DNA of 33,556 bases from NIOZ-UU13 sp035528395 (GTDB lineage: Bacteria > Planctomycetota > Phycisphaerae > Sedimentisphaerales > Anaerobacaceae). Below the pieces are notes generated by a model. It had not been told where the DNA came from. It did not search any database and worked only from the letters and a program-made list of their open reading frames with translations. Shown one piece after another: positions 1 through 7,306 of the stretch. Position numbers and translations under genes: made by a program. The stretch's first letter is position 1, and the number at the start of each line of letters is the position of its first letter. Where the stretch lies: the NCBI GenBank assembly GCA_035528395.1, contig DATKYR010000143.1, forward strand, positions 1 to 33,556, read 5' to 3'.

Positions 1-117
1 GATCACAAAGATTGCATCAATTCTGGTGAAATAAACGCGTAACTACAGCCGCAAATAAATTTTCCCTTCAGAAAATCAGAACTTAAAGCCAAGAGTAGAT
101 AAAAAACGCCGCTCAAA

Positions 118-2811
118 TCAATTACTCGGACAGACTCCTAGTTCCTCGCCAAGCAAAGGGCACTGGGACTTGTCTGCCACTTCTGCCCCCAATCTTTGAT
201 CTTGTGGAAAACACTTTTGCATAAACTGGTATGGTTTTGGACACTTTAGCGCTTGTTCCCGGAACTCCTTTTCTTTACACCCGTACAGGTCGTCGGCCCA
301 CCGAGAGAGGCTAACGGGGATGGGCATGATTTCAAGAGCTGCGCCCGGCGATGCTGTCGCCAAGTACCTGCCCGATTCATCCTTTGCCGTCAGATAGGTG
401 ATAAGGGTTGAGTGCCAGTGTCTCGCGAACAACCAGTCATCTCCGCTACGGCGGTCGCGGTTGCCTGATTGGTACGGGGATACCGTGGAGTTACGATCTA
501 CGATTTCCGAATCAAAGAGGGTATCCAGTAGATACAGCGCGCGGAGCATTGGGACATACAGCTTGTACTTGTCTTCAATGAGGTAGTCAGGCCGGACTTT
601 CAATTCTCCCCCGCTGTTCCAGACCATTTCCAATAGTGTAGACATGTAGCTGTCAAAGGTTTGGGTTTCAATGAGAAGCTTCTTGTCAAGCATTTCACAC
701 TGGACGATGATCTCTTCCCAGGTCTTTGGTTCGTCGCCTTCCAGTATTCGATCACACGCCCACTGAATGACTTTTGCCACACATTTGTTGTAGTTCTCCT
801 CATCCTCAGGCAGATCACTGCAGAACGGAAGAGCATCTTTCAGTTTATCCACCAGTTTTTTCTGACCATAAGCTCTTTGGCGGCTATCGCCACTCTCACT
901 GTCAGACTTCGGCGTACGAGCCGCCTTCTCGTACTCGTACAACGCACGCATCACTTTCTGTTCGCGAACGATGAGTTCCCATAAGCGATCTTTCACCTTC
1001 TCACGGCTGAACTGTTTCCTTGAGCCATGGAGTATGTCTTTACGGTATACAAAGAATCCTACGCTTGCGTCATAGGGAACAGAAAGCCATTCAGTTTCCG
1101 ATGGCTTGGTGTTTTCACCACAGGATTTCTTGGCTTCCTTAACCCATTCCTCTCCGCGAAAGGGCTTCCTTGCTTCTATGAGTTCGGGTAGAATACCGGA
1201 GCGTTTCTCCCCGAACAATCGCAATTCCCCGAAGGGAAGACGTTGCAGAAAACAACTGTAATCTCTCGCGAACGGCGTAGACGGCTCAAGCAGCTTCCGG
1301 ATCAAATCTCCGAGTATCTTTTCCGGATCGCGCGTGTCTTCATTTGAACACGTCAACCTTAAGAGTTCTTCAAACTTGGACAGGTCGACGGCATTCTTCA
1401 TTTTCTTGGTGACACCCATGGCCTGCTTCTCACGCTCGTCCTCCTCTGGTGACGCTCCCTTAATATCCGGCATGCCCATCCGAAAGGCGTGAACGAGTGA
1501 GTTGACAAAGCGGCAGTATTGCTTGTGTTGTTCCGGCTTTGGCTTCAGCAACGGTTCGAGTGCATTGTGCAAGTCACACTTTAATTTGAAGCTGCGATAC
1601 CAGCCGACCCAATACGAGTCAAAACTCGACAGATACATATCGGTTTTCAAAGGGATGTTCCGTAAACGGCGCTGTCCTTCATAGACCGTTTGCATGCTCA
1701 TGCGATCGAAGACCTCGTGGCGCAGTGCCGGATAAGAATCCGGCACGTCTCGTTCGAAAAAGGAGTTCCAAGCGGTTCGTTGCGGCTCATTCTCTGCAAA
1801 CAGAATGATCTTTCCATCCCCCGGATATGTTTCAAAGAACTGAATGCCTTTGGTGGGGACAATATCATAGGCACACCTGCGCGATTGATTGGCCGACGCG
1901 CGCGACTTTAGTACGCGGCAGAACGACCGCGACTCAATGCTCTTGGCCTCCTCGTGAATCAGGGCATTGAGGCTGTAACCAAGCGAGGCCTGGATATGCT
2001 GCTCGTAATCCTCAGGCACACAGACCGGCTCTGGACGCAAGAGAATCTCAGTATCGCAATAAAAGCTTTCCGTAAATGCAGGCGTTGGGCTGGGCGCATG
2101 ATAGTGGTACTCGCCGGTAAGGAGCAATGTATTGCCCTTGCTGGGTTCTTGCCCATTGGCCTTGTCGGGTTTTTGCCCGGCGGACCCGGATCGCAAAAAA
2201 TCGCAGACAGCTTTCAGGAGGATCCGGGGCTGATCCCCAATTCCTCCATGGCTCACAGAACCCATAAATGCGTCGATTGAGTCCATGATAATCAGAAGTG
2301 TGCCCGTCTTCAGTAGTTCGACCAGGCGAGATATCCTACCCTTCCGGAATTCATCAGCTATGCGTTCTGTGACAAAACCAAGAACAGGCCCCACGGACAG
2401 CAATGTCGCACCTTTCCTGACCGCTTTCATGGCCTTGGCACGATAATCAAATAGAGCAAGTTCAATCGGCCTGATCAGCCTTGTGGCATCCAAACAATAT
2501 AGCTGGCTATCCGAAGTGCCTTCTCTTGAAGCTTTGCTTGCGAGTTCGAAATGAAAGTTTCTGTCCATCCGGCCGAGAAGGTCTAAGCTATCCTCTTCCA
2601 GGGAAAATAAGACCGCTTTGTTGTTTTTGTCGCTTTTCAGGTAATCCGACAGTATTTGAAGAACAAGCGTGGTTTTGCCGGAGCCGGGTTCACCCCGCAC
2701 CAGCGTTACACAGCCTCGCCGGAAGCCGCGAGCGTCCGAGCCATACCCGGAACCTTTGCCCAGCAAAGAATCGAGTTCTTTGATTCCGGTTGAAATCCAT
2801 TCTGAATCCAT
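118..2811 (-). CDS. KaiC-like ATPase fused to a solute-binding-protein-like C-terminal region
   Basis: Protein of 897 residues, apparently cytoplasmic (no signal peptide or membrane helix). Residues about 5-325 form a RecA/KaiC-type ATPase: Walker A GEPGSGKT at 40-47, a KaiC-style acidic pair in FSLEED near 72-73, and Walker B LLIIMDSIDAF near 172-182. The domain ends with a KaiC-like segment, SRASANQSRRCAYDIVPTKG. Residues about 333-850 read like a family-1 sugar ABC solute-binding protein: an opening strand KIILFAENEPQ, a DMYLSSFDSYW segment, VPYDASVGFFVYRKDIL near 579-594, PKTWEEI near 695, WNSGGEL near 731 and FARHWHST near 795. I know of no such fusion. The ATPase call is firm; the binding-protein call rests on motif reading by eye. 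The ATG at 2811 is chosen because an AGAGGA lies 9 nt upstream; an in-frame TTG at 2829 overlaps that site. The gene stands alone in the window. What lies downstream is beyond the left edge. Confidence 0.85.
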   Translation of the reverse strand: MDSEWISTGIKELDSLLGKGSGYGSDARGFRRGCVTLVRGEPGSGKTTLVLQILSDYLKSDKNNKAVLFSLEEDSLDLLGRMDRNFHFELASKASREGTSDSQLYCLDATRLIRPIELALFDYRAKAMKAVRKGATLLSVGPVLGFVTERIADEFRKGRISRLVELLKTGTLLIIMDSIDAFMGSVSHGGIGDQPRILLKAVCDFLRSGSAGQKPDKANGQEPSKGNTLLLTGEYHYHAPSPTPAFTESFYCDTEILLRPEPVCVPEDYEQHIQASLGYSLNALIHEEAKSIESRSFCRVLKSRASANQSRRCAYDIVPTKGIQFFETYPGDGKIILFAENEPQRTAWNSFFERDVPDSYPALRHEVFDRMSMQTVYEGQRRLRNIPLKTDMYLSSFDSYWVGWYRSFKLKCDLHNALEPLLKPKPEQHKQYCRFVNSLVHAFRMGMPDIKGASPEEDEREKQAMGVTKKMKNAVDLSKFEELLRLTCSNEDTRDPEKILGDLIRKLLEPSTPFARDYSCFLQRLPFGELRLFGEKRSGILPELIEARKPFRGEEWVKEAKKSCGENTKPSETEWLSVPYDASVGFFVYRKDILHGSRKQFSREKVKDRLWELIVREQKVMRALYEYEKAARTPKSDSESGDSRQRAYGQKKLVDKLKDALPFCSDLPEDEENYNKCVAKVIQWACDRILEGDEPKTWEEIIVQCEMLDKKLLIETQTFDSYMSTLLEMVWNSGGELKVRPDYLIEDKYKLYVPMLRALYLLDTLFDSEIVDRNSTVSPYQSGNRDRRSGDDWLFARHWHSTLITYLTAKDESGRYLATASPGAALEIMPIPVSLSRWADDLYGCKEKEFREQALKCPKPYQFMQKCFPQDQRLGAEVADKSQCPLLGEELGVCPSN

Positions 2812-2820
2812 TTCTCTTCT

Positions 2821-2826
2821 TCCTCT
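2821..2826 (-). promoter_or_regulatory. Ribosome binding site for the KaiC-like gene
   Basis: AGAGGA on the minus strand, 9 nt before the ATG at 2811. It overlaps the possible TTG start at 2829, so it favours the shorter protein. Confidence 0.6.
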
Positions 2827-2829
2827 CAA

Positions 2830-3643
2830 AGAAGTAAACTAAGCTTACTCATTCACTTGAGAATCAAGCGGTCCTTGGATGGTCTTCCACTTGTATGGTT
2901 TTTGTGGTCGGATCAAAGGTATTAGGCCCTCTTCGACTGGTTGGAATACGATCGGCATTGCTGACAAAGGCAATAACAAAATCAATTGGTATTGTACACG
3001 TCGTATGGATTCCAGTAAGTCCACGGTTTGACACACAAGGCATGAGTCACGAGTCACGAAAAACGAATCACAATTCAACATTTGGACTTTCCAATTCATC
3101 AAAACAGCCGTTCCCGGCCAGCCATTTTCGTATCCTTCCATACAGTTTACCCCGAGCGTAGCCGAACTGGCTCAGGACAGCTTTCGCATCGCGTAAAGCG
3201 TACCTCGTGGCTCACGGACGTTTATAAACGCATTTACTCATTTACTTATCCACTCATTAGAAGAGGCGCTTCTCAGGTGTCAAATGTTAATTAAAAAAAA
3301 GGTAAAAAACCAAAAAATTTAAAAAAATCGTATCTCGTTGGCACTATTGCGTATCTCGCTGCTGTATCACGCCTTTGAAGAGATAAAATAGCAGAAAAAT
3401 ACCAAAAATCAAGATAAAAAATTGAAAAATTGGTTTATTTTTTCATACGTAAATTGTCGTCTAATTCACTAATCTGCTCATCTACGCATTACCGCATTAA
3501 CGCTTATAAAGCCTCGAGTCTCGGAGATTTATCAAGAATTTAAAAGGTACTTGCGAGGAGCTTGTCAAAACATATCTGTTGTAATATCATAGATTGGTGT
3601 TCGTGTTGGTCATAACGTCAATAATACATAGAAAGGTTGTGAA
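2830..3643. other. Non-coding gap with low-complexity and repeat fragments
   Basis: No convincing gene. Around 3041-3080 there are iterated GAGTCACGA/AATCACGA words. Around 3150-3200 lies a fragment of the dispersed CGAGCGTAGCCGAA...CTCAGGACA repeat. 3225-3250 has CATTTACTCATTTACT-type words, 3290-3450 is very A/T rich, and 3465-3510 again has short CATCTACGCATTACCGCATT words. GAAAGG just before 3644 is the ribosome site of the next gene. A 98-codon open frame on the minus strand (2845-3141) has no ribosome site and no recognisable domain. Confidence 0.6.
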
Positions 3644-4342
3644 ATGGTTCAACGAGTGATTGGTATATTGATTGTAGTTTGCAGTTTAGCTGTATTGAAC
3701 GCTCAGGACAGGCCGGAGGTAAAGGATGAGGCCGGCCGATGGGAAGAGACGATTCGAGTCTTCGAGGACTGGGACAGGAAAAATTCATTTGCGACGGATG
3801 CGGTCTTATTTGTGGGCAGCTCGAGCATTCGGCTATGGCAGACGCGCGAGTGCTTCGAGGAATTTGAGGTGATTAACCGTGGGTTCGGCGGTTCTCAAAT
3901 TTCAGATGTAAATTACTTTGCAAAACGGATTGTGCTGCGTTATGAGCCGAAGGTGATAGTATTTTACGCGGGAGATAATGACGTGGCGGCCGGCAAGAGC
4001 GCAAAGCGTGTGTTTGATGACTATATGAAATTCGAGAAGCTGGTACATAAGGAGCTGCCGGACACTCGGATTATTTTCATAAGTATTAAGCCCAGCCGAA
4101 GACGATGGTCTCTTTGGGATGTTATGAACGCGGCAAATATGATGATAAAGGACTTCTCGATGAGGGACAGCCGGCTGTTTTATTTCGATGGGGCCACGCC
4201 GCTGCTGGATAGCGATGGTGAGCCTAAAGTAGAGTTTTTCCTGGACGACAAATTGCACCTGAACAGCAAAGGGTATGAAGTGTGGACGAAATTGCTCAGG
4301 CCGATCATCAAAGAGGCATTGAACAGAGAAAAGAAAAGGTAG
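3644..4342 (+). CDS. Secreted SGNH/GDSL-family hydrolase
   Basis: Protein of 232 residues with an N-terminal signal peptide (hydrophobic 5-18, cleavage probably after VLNA at about 20). The four SGNH blocks are present: FVGSSSI near 57-62 with Ser60 as likely nucleophile, RGFGGSQ near 79-85 (block II Gly), YAGDND near 108-113 (GxND), and DDKLH near 201-205 supplying the DxxH dyad. This arrangement resembles the PAF-acetylhydrolase IB subgroup often found in Bacteroidetes and Planctomycetes, where members act as lipases or carbohydrate deacetylases. The exact substrate cannot be read from the sequence. The start ATG has GAAAGG 7 nt upstream. The gene stands alone, flanked by repeat-rich gaps. 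Confidence 0.88.
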   Translation: MVQRVIGILIVVCSLAVLNAQDRPEVKDEAGRWEETIRVFEDWDRKNSFATDAVLFVGSSSIRLWQTRECFEEFEVINRGFGGSQISDVNYFAKRIVLRYEPKVIVFYAGDNDVAAGKSAKRVFDDYMKFEKLVHKELPDTRIIFISIKPSRRRWSLWDVMNAANMMIKDFSMRDSRLFYFDGATPLLDSDGEPKVEFFLDDKLHLNSKGYEVWTKLLRPIIKEALNREKKR

Positions 4343-4350
4343 AAGATAGT

Positions 4351-4437
4351 ATTAGTGAATTAGTGAATTAGTTAATTGGTTAATTGGTGATTAGTTAATT
4401 GTGTTTCGATGCCCGATACCGGATGCTCGATACTCGT
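4351..4437. repeat. Low-complexity tandem words (TTAGTGAA / TTAATTGG / CGATGC-CGATAC)
   Basis: Directly after the SGNH hydrolase gene, TTAGTGAA occurs twice in tandem, then TTAGTTAATTGG, TTAATTGGTGA and TTAGTTAATTG. These are followed by CGATGCCCGATACCGGATGCTCGATACTCG, i.e. a degenerate 7-8 bp word repeated about four times. Related CGAT words recur near 7070-7090. Confidence 0.7.
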
Positions 4438-4440
4438 AAG

Positions 4441-4500
4441 AAATAGTGGTGGGGCCGACTCAGCGGAAGCTTCGCCGAGCCGAGCAAGCCGCCACCCTAC
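4441..4500. repeat. Dispersed repeat A, copy 1
   Basis: 60 bp beginning AAATAGTGGTGGGG and ending AAGCCGCCACCCTAC. The ends are inverted (GGTGG against CCACC). A second copy lies at 5553-5610. The two share both ends and differ only in the 10-12 bp after GTGGTGGGG. This copy abuts the stop of the minus-strand gene 4510-5331. Confidence 0.8.
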
Positions 4501-4509
4501 AAAGTTTCA

Positions 4510-5331
4510 CTATACGGCTGAGTCCAACGGTTCGCTGTCGGGCTGTTCGTCTGTGGGGCTCTGGAGGCCACGCAATTCGTTGTAGATGGCCAGGAACTTT
4601 TCATAGGCTACGCCGTTGCCGTTCGGCTCTGACAGTTCGGGAAGAATTCGAACCTCGGCAAAGGCTTGACTAAGCTCGTTCGTTGTGGTCGTGAAAGCAG
4701 ACTTCAAATCCTCAATAAATGTTTGCCAGGGCAGTTCAGGCGCATCAGGGCTTTCTGCTTCAGTGGTAGTATTTTCCTCTTGTGTCTGGACCGGTGGAGC
4801 AAACAAATTCCGCAGTGCTTTGACAAATTCATCAAACGCGTTGTTTAAAAAGGCGTTGTTTAAATCAGTAACCGGCTCGTTAGTATATCCACTCACAGCC
4901 TGGACAAAAGATTCTTGAAGCTCCGAGACGCCGGCAGTCTGCTCTTCCGTCAGCTCGTTTTCTTCTGCTGCGAGGAACGTATCAACAATTCCACCGACGG
5001 ATTCCAGAACGCCGTTGACTTTCTCCTCGGCTACGGCCTGCAGTTTTCCGGCCTCGATAGCAGTTAGCTGCTCGAAGAAGTTTATCCGAAGGCGAACATC
5101 TGATACGCCCTTGAAATGGCCTTCCTGCAGCAGGCGCAAAACGCCTTTGCCATCTTCTTCTGTATCATCTGCGTTCTGAATGTCCGATTGAGGCTCAGTC
5201 GGCGAAGGCTCGTCGATTTGGGCGGCGGGCGGCGAGTCCTGAGGGATTTCTTCAACTTCGAGTTGGACTGGAACCGGCATTTTGGCCTTAAAAACTTGCT
5301 CGCCTTGCAAGCTTACTCCATCGACCTTCAT
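4510..5331 (-). CDS. Acidic protein of unknown function
   Basis: Protein of 273 residues that I do not recognise. It has no signal peptide and no membrane helix. Residues about 25-65 are rich in Pro, Glu, Asp and Ser and look disordered. Residues about 65-180 look helical, with an amphipathic stretch RLRINFFEQLTAIEAGKLQ. The C-terminal 25 residues are again acidic and Pro-rich. A 15-bp tandem duplication (4838-4849 and 4853-4864) gives the repeated LNNAF. The coding call rests on length, a consistent composition and a clear AGGAGA just upstream of the ATG at 5331. It could be a structural or secretion-associated protein, but nothing shows this directly. It is flanked by two copies of dispersed repeat A. 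Confidence 0.75.
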   Translation of the reverse strand: MKVDGVSLQGEQVFKAKMPVPVQLEVEEIPQDSPPAAQIDEPSPTEPQSDIQNADDTEEDGKGVLRLLQEGHFKGVSDVRLRINFFEQLTAIEAGKLQAVAEEKVNGVLESVGGIVDTFLAAEENELTEEQTAGVSELQESFVQAVSGYTNEPVTDLNNAFLNNAFDEFVKALRNLFAPPVQTQEENTTTEAESPDAPELPWQTFIEDLKSAFTTTTNELSQAFAEVRILPELSEPNGNGVAYEKFLAIYNELRGLQSPTDEQPDSEPLDSAV

Positions 5332-5927
5332 AAGCTATCTCCTGAAAAATTACCGAGAATATGTTTCTAAACACATTATCGTTGGAGAGCCCAATAAACT
5401 TTAGCAAAAACTACTCTTGTGCTCGAAATGACCCCCGGCCCCCTGTAGTAAGTCAAGGGAGTAGTTCTCGGGGATAAACTGAGTAAGGATATCAGGTGAA
5501 CAGGAAATCAGGGTGCAGGGTATCAGGAAAGCAGGATATCAGTAGGTATTAGAAATAGTGGTGGGGCAAGCCGCCGAAGCTTCGCCGAGCCGAGCAAGCC
5601 GCCACCCTACCTGCTGCATCTTAAATTTGAAATACTAAATCCGAAATCCTCCGCAGTCCTAAGGACTCCTTTCGGAGGACACCTTGCGATGGAAATAAAT
5701 TTAATTTACGAATGTTTAAAATTTAAAACACACGTGAATAACTTCCTTCGCAGGCCAGATGGTTCGACTCCGCTGCGCTGCGCTCGGAATGACGAGGGCA
5801 ATCCTCGCGTTTGCACCCCCGCCCAGAGGACCGCTGCTTCGCCAAGGCTTCGCAGGGCAGGCGGGGCTAAATACAGTTTTCCTTGTCCACAATCGATCCA
5901 TTCGGTCTCAGTCCGACGGGGGGATTA
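5332..5927. other. Non-coding gap with mixed dispersed repeats
   Basis: No gene seen. 5485-5550 contains iterated GGATATCAG/GGAAATCAG/GGTATCAG words. 5553-5610 is dispersed repeat A. 5640-5690 has an imperfect hairpin around CCTAAGGACTCCTTTCGGAGG. 5745-5870 is a composite of GGTTCGACTCCGCTGCGCTGCGCTCGG-type and CTTCGCCAAGGCTTCGCAGG-type repeats. The 5' part is the leader of the minus-strand gene ending at 5331. Confidence 0.6.
5553..5610. repeat. Dispersed repeat A, copy 2
   Basis: 58 bp with the same two ends as the copy at 4441-4500 (AAATAGTGGTGGGG and AAGCTTCGCCGAGC...GCCACCCTAC). Here the left part also contains GCAAGCCGCC, which repeats a motif of the right part. Confidence 0.8.
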
Positions 5928-6554
5928 TTAGGAGAGAGTCTTTGTCATCTCGGTAAGCCGGGTCAGGCACAAGCCGGACCACGTCTCCAGGGTATCCCGG
6001 ACTTCGTGCAGCTCGTCAGGTGTCATGAAGGCCATCTGGGTTATCATCTGTTCCCGCTTGCTAACCTTCGGGGCATTTAGAGTCCAATGGTGGACTATTC
6101 CGAGATGTACACTTCCAACCTCGTTGGATTCGTCATTTAGGAGGGCAACAACGCGATCAGTGTGGCTGGTTTCTACGGACACTTCCTCGGCCACTTCACG
6201 CTCAACGGCGGCAAGATAGGTTTCGTAGAAGTCGGTATTGAATAAGGGCATGTCATCAGTGGGATTTATATGGCCTCCTATGCCAATGGATCTGTTACCG
6301 ACAAGCCGAGCCTCACCGGCCCGTATTCCCCTAATGTAGCTAAGGTACTTGTCCTGATAACTCATTAGCACGTAGGGAATGAGCTGCTTGTATGCGGGAT
6401 TTTCTTCCACTTGCGAGCGAGGCATGAAACGGGGGACGCCCTGAACAAAGATTTCGCGGAGATAATTAGCCACGTCAAATGTGAGACCCTGAAACATCCC
6501 AACCTGCTCAAGGACTTTTCGCTCGATAACAAGTACCTGCTCTTCCCGAGGCAT
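5928..6554 (-). CDS. Nudix-type hydrolase / predicted phosphoesterase (COG4112-like)
   Basis: Protein of 208 residues. GIGGHINPTDD at about 91-101 followed by REVAEEV at about 119-125 is a Nudix box in which the spacer between the glycine and the REUxEE helix is longer than normal. This layout is typical of the COG4112 'predicted phosphoesterase' group. Such enzymes hydrolyse nucleoside-diphosphate derivatives with a divalent metal held by the Glu residues; the substrate is not known. HLGIVHHWTL near 150-160 probably forms part of the Nudix fold. The ATG at 6554 is supported by AAGGAG about 9 nt upstream. It is a single gene with repeat-rich flanks and no operon partner. Confidence 0.8.
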   Translation of the reverse strand: MPREEQVLVIERKVLEQVGMFQGLTFDVANYLREIFVQGVPRFMPRSQVEENPAYKQLIPYVLMSYQDKYLSYIRGIRAGEARLVGNRSIGIGGHINPTDDMPLFNTDFYETYLAAVEREVAEEVSVETSHTDRVVALLNDESNEVGSVHLGIVHHWTLNAPKVSKREQMITQMAFMTPDELHEVRDTLETWSGLCLTRLTEMTKTLS

Positions 6555-7306
6555 TCGGCCACTCCTTTTATACGTGTAAAATCATACCAAGCGCATCATA
6601 TTTCCTGCAGAATATATCTTATTCTGCCCGGGCTGTAAAGACAATCTAATACAGCAAGGGATATGCTTGTGGCAGTTTGTTCGGAGGCCATATCCCTTCG
6701 ACTATGCTCAGGGCAGGCTCTTCGACTCCGCCACAGTGCTTTCTTGCGAAAACAAGAACCGGGGCTCCGCTCAGGATGATGGCCGGGTGGGTTCCCACTC
6801 CCCGATTGGAGTCGAGGACAAGCTGCGCTCAGGACAGGTTCCTTCGACCCATTCGACTACGCTCCCACCTTCGCTAAAGCTCCGGAGGGCAAGCAGGGCA
6901 GGTTGAGTTGAGCACAGCCTCTATAATTGGATGAACCTGCACGAATGTGACGAAAATCGCAGTATTTTGTGAATGGCTTTTGACCGTAAATGATTATTTA
7001 GTGGAGAGTTAAAAAAATTTTACAAATTTCGATTTTTGTTCGTAAGTATCAGCGGATTTGATTGAAAATTGCTCGATTCTCGATGCTTCGGCCTTCGCTG
7101 AAGCTTCCGGCTTCGTTCAAACTATGACGGACAAGTCGGCGGACAAGAGATGGTGAGGGAGTAGTGAGCTAAAGTTGGACGACAGATGGCAGAAGACAGG
7201 AGACGGAAGGTGGGATATCAGAGAACAAGGTTATTAGTATATCAGAGGAAAAAAGGCCGGTGGCTATTAATTAAGCTGACGTGGTTACGGTGTTCGCTCA
7301 TCGGCT
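6555..7306. other. Non-coding gap with dispersed repeats
   Basis: No supported gene. 6675-6905 is a mosaic of the TTCGACTATGCTCAGGGCAGG / CCGCTCAGGATGATGG / CTGCGCTCAGGACAGG / TTCGACTACGCTC repeat family, including the CTTTCTTGCGAAAACAAG element that recurs at 22451-22469. 7070-7120 has CTCGATTCTCGATGC and CTTCGGCCTTCGCTGAAGCTTCCGGCTTCG. 7205-7250 has GGGATATCAG/GTATATCAG words like those at 5485. Short open frames here are by-products of the repeats. Confidence 0.6.

Noticed and set aside
2845..3141. 98-codon open frame on the minus strand
   Set aside because: It has no ribosome site, no recognisable domain, and overlaps repeat words. It is more likely chance.
5689..5931. 80-codon open frame in the gap before the Nudix gene
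   Set aside because: Its sequence is the translation of dispersed repeats (STPLRCARNDEG and similar) found in many gaps; not a gene.
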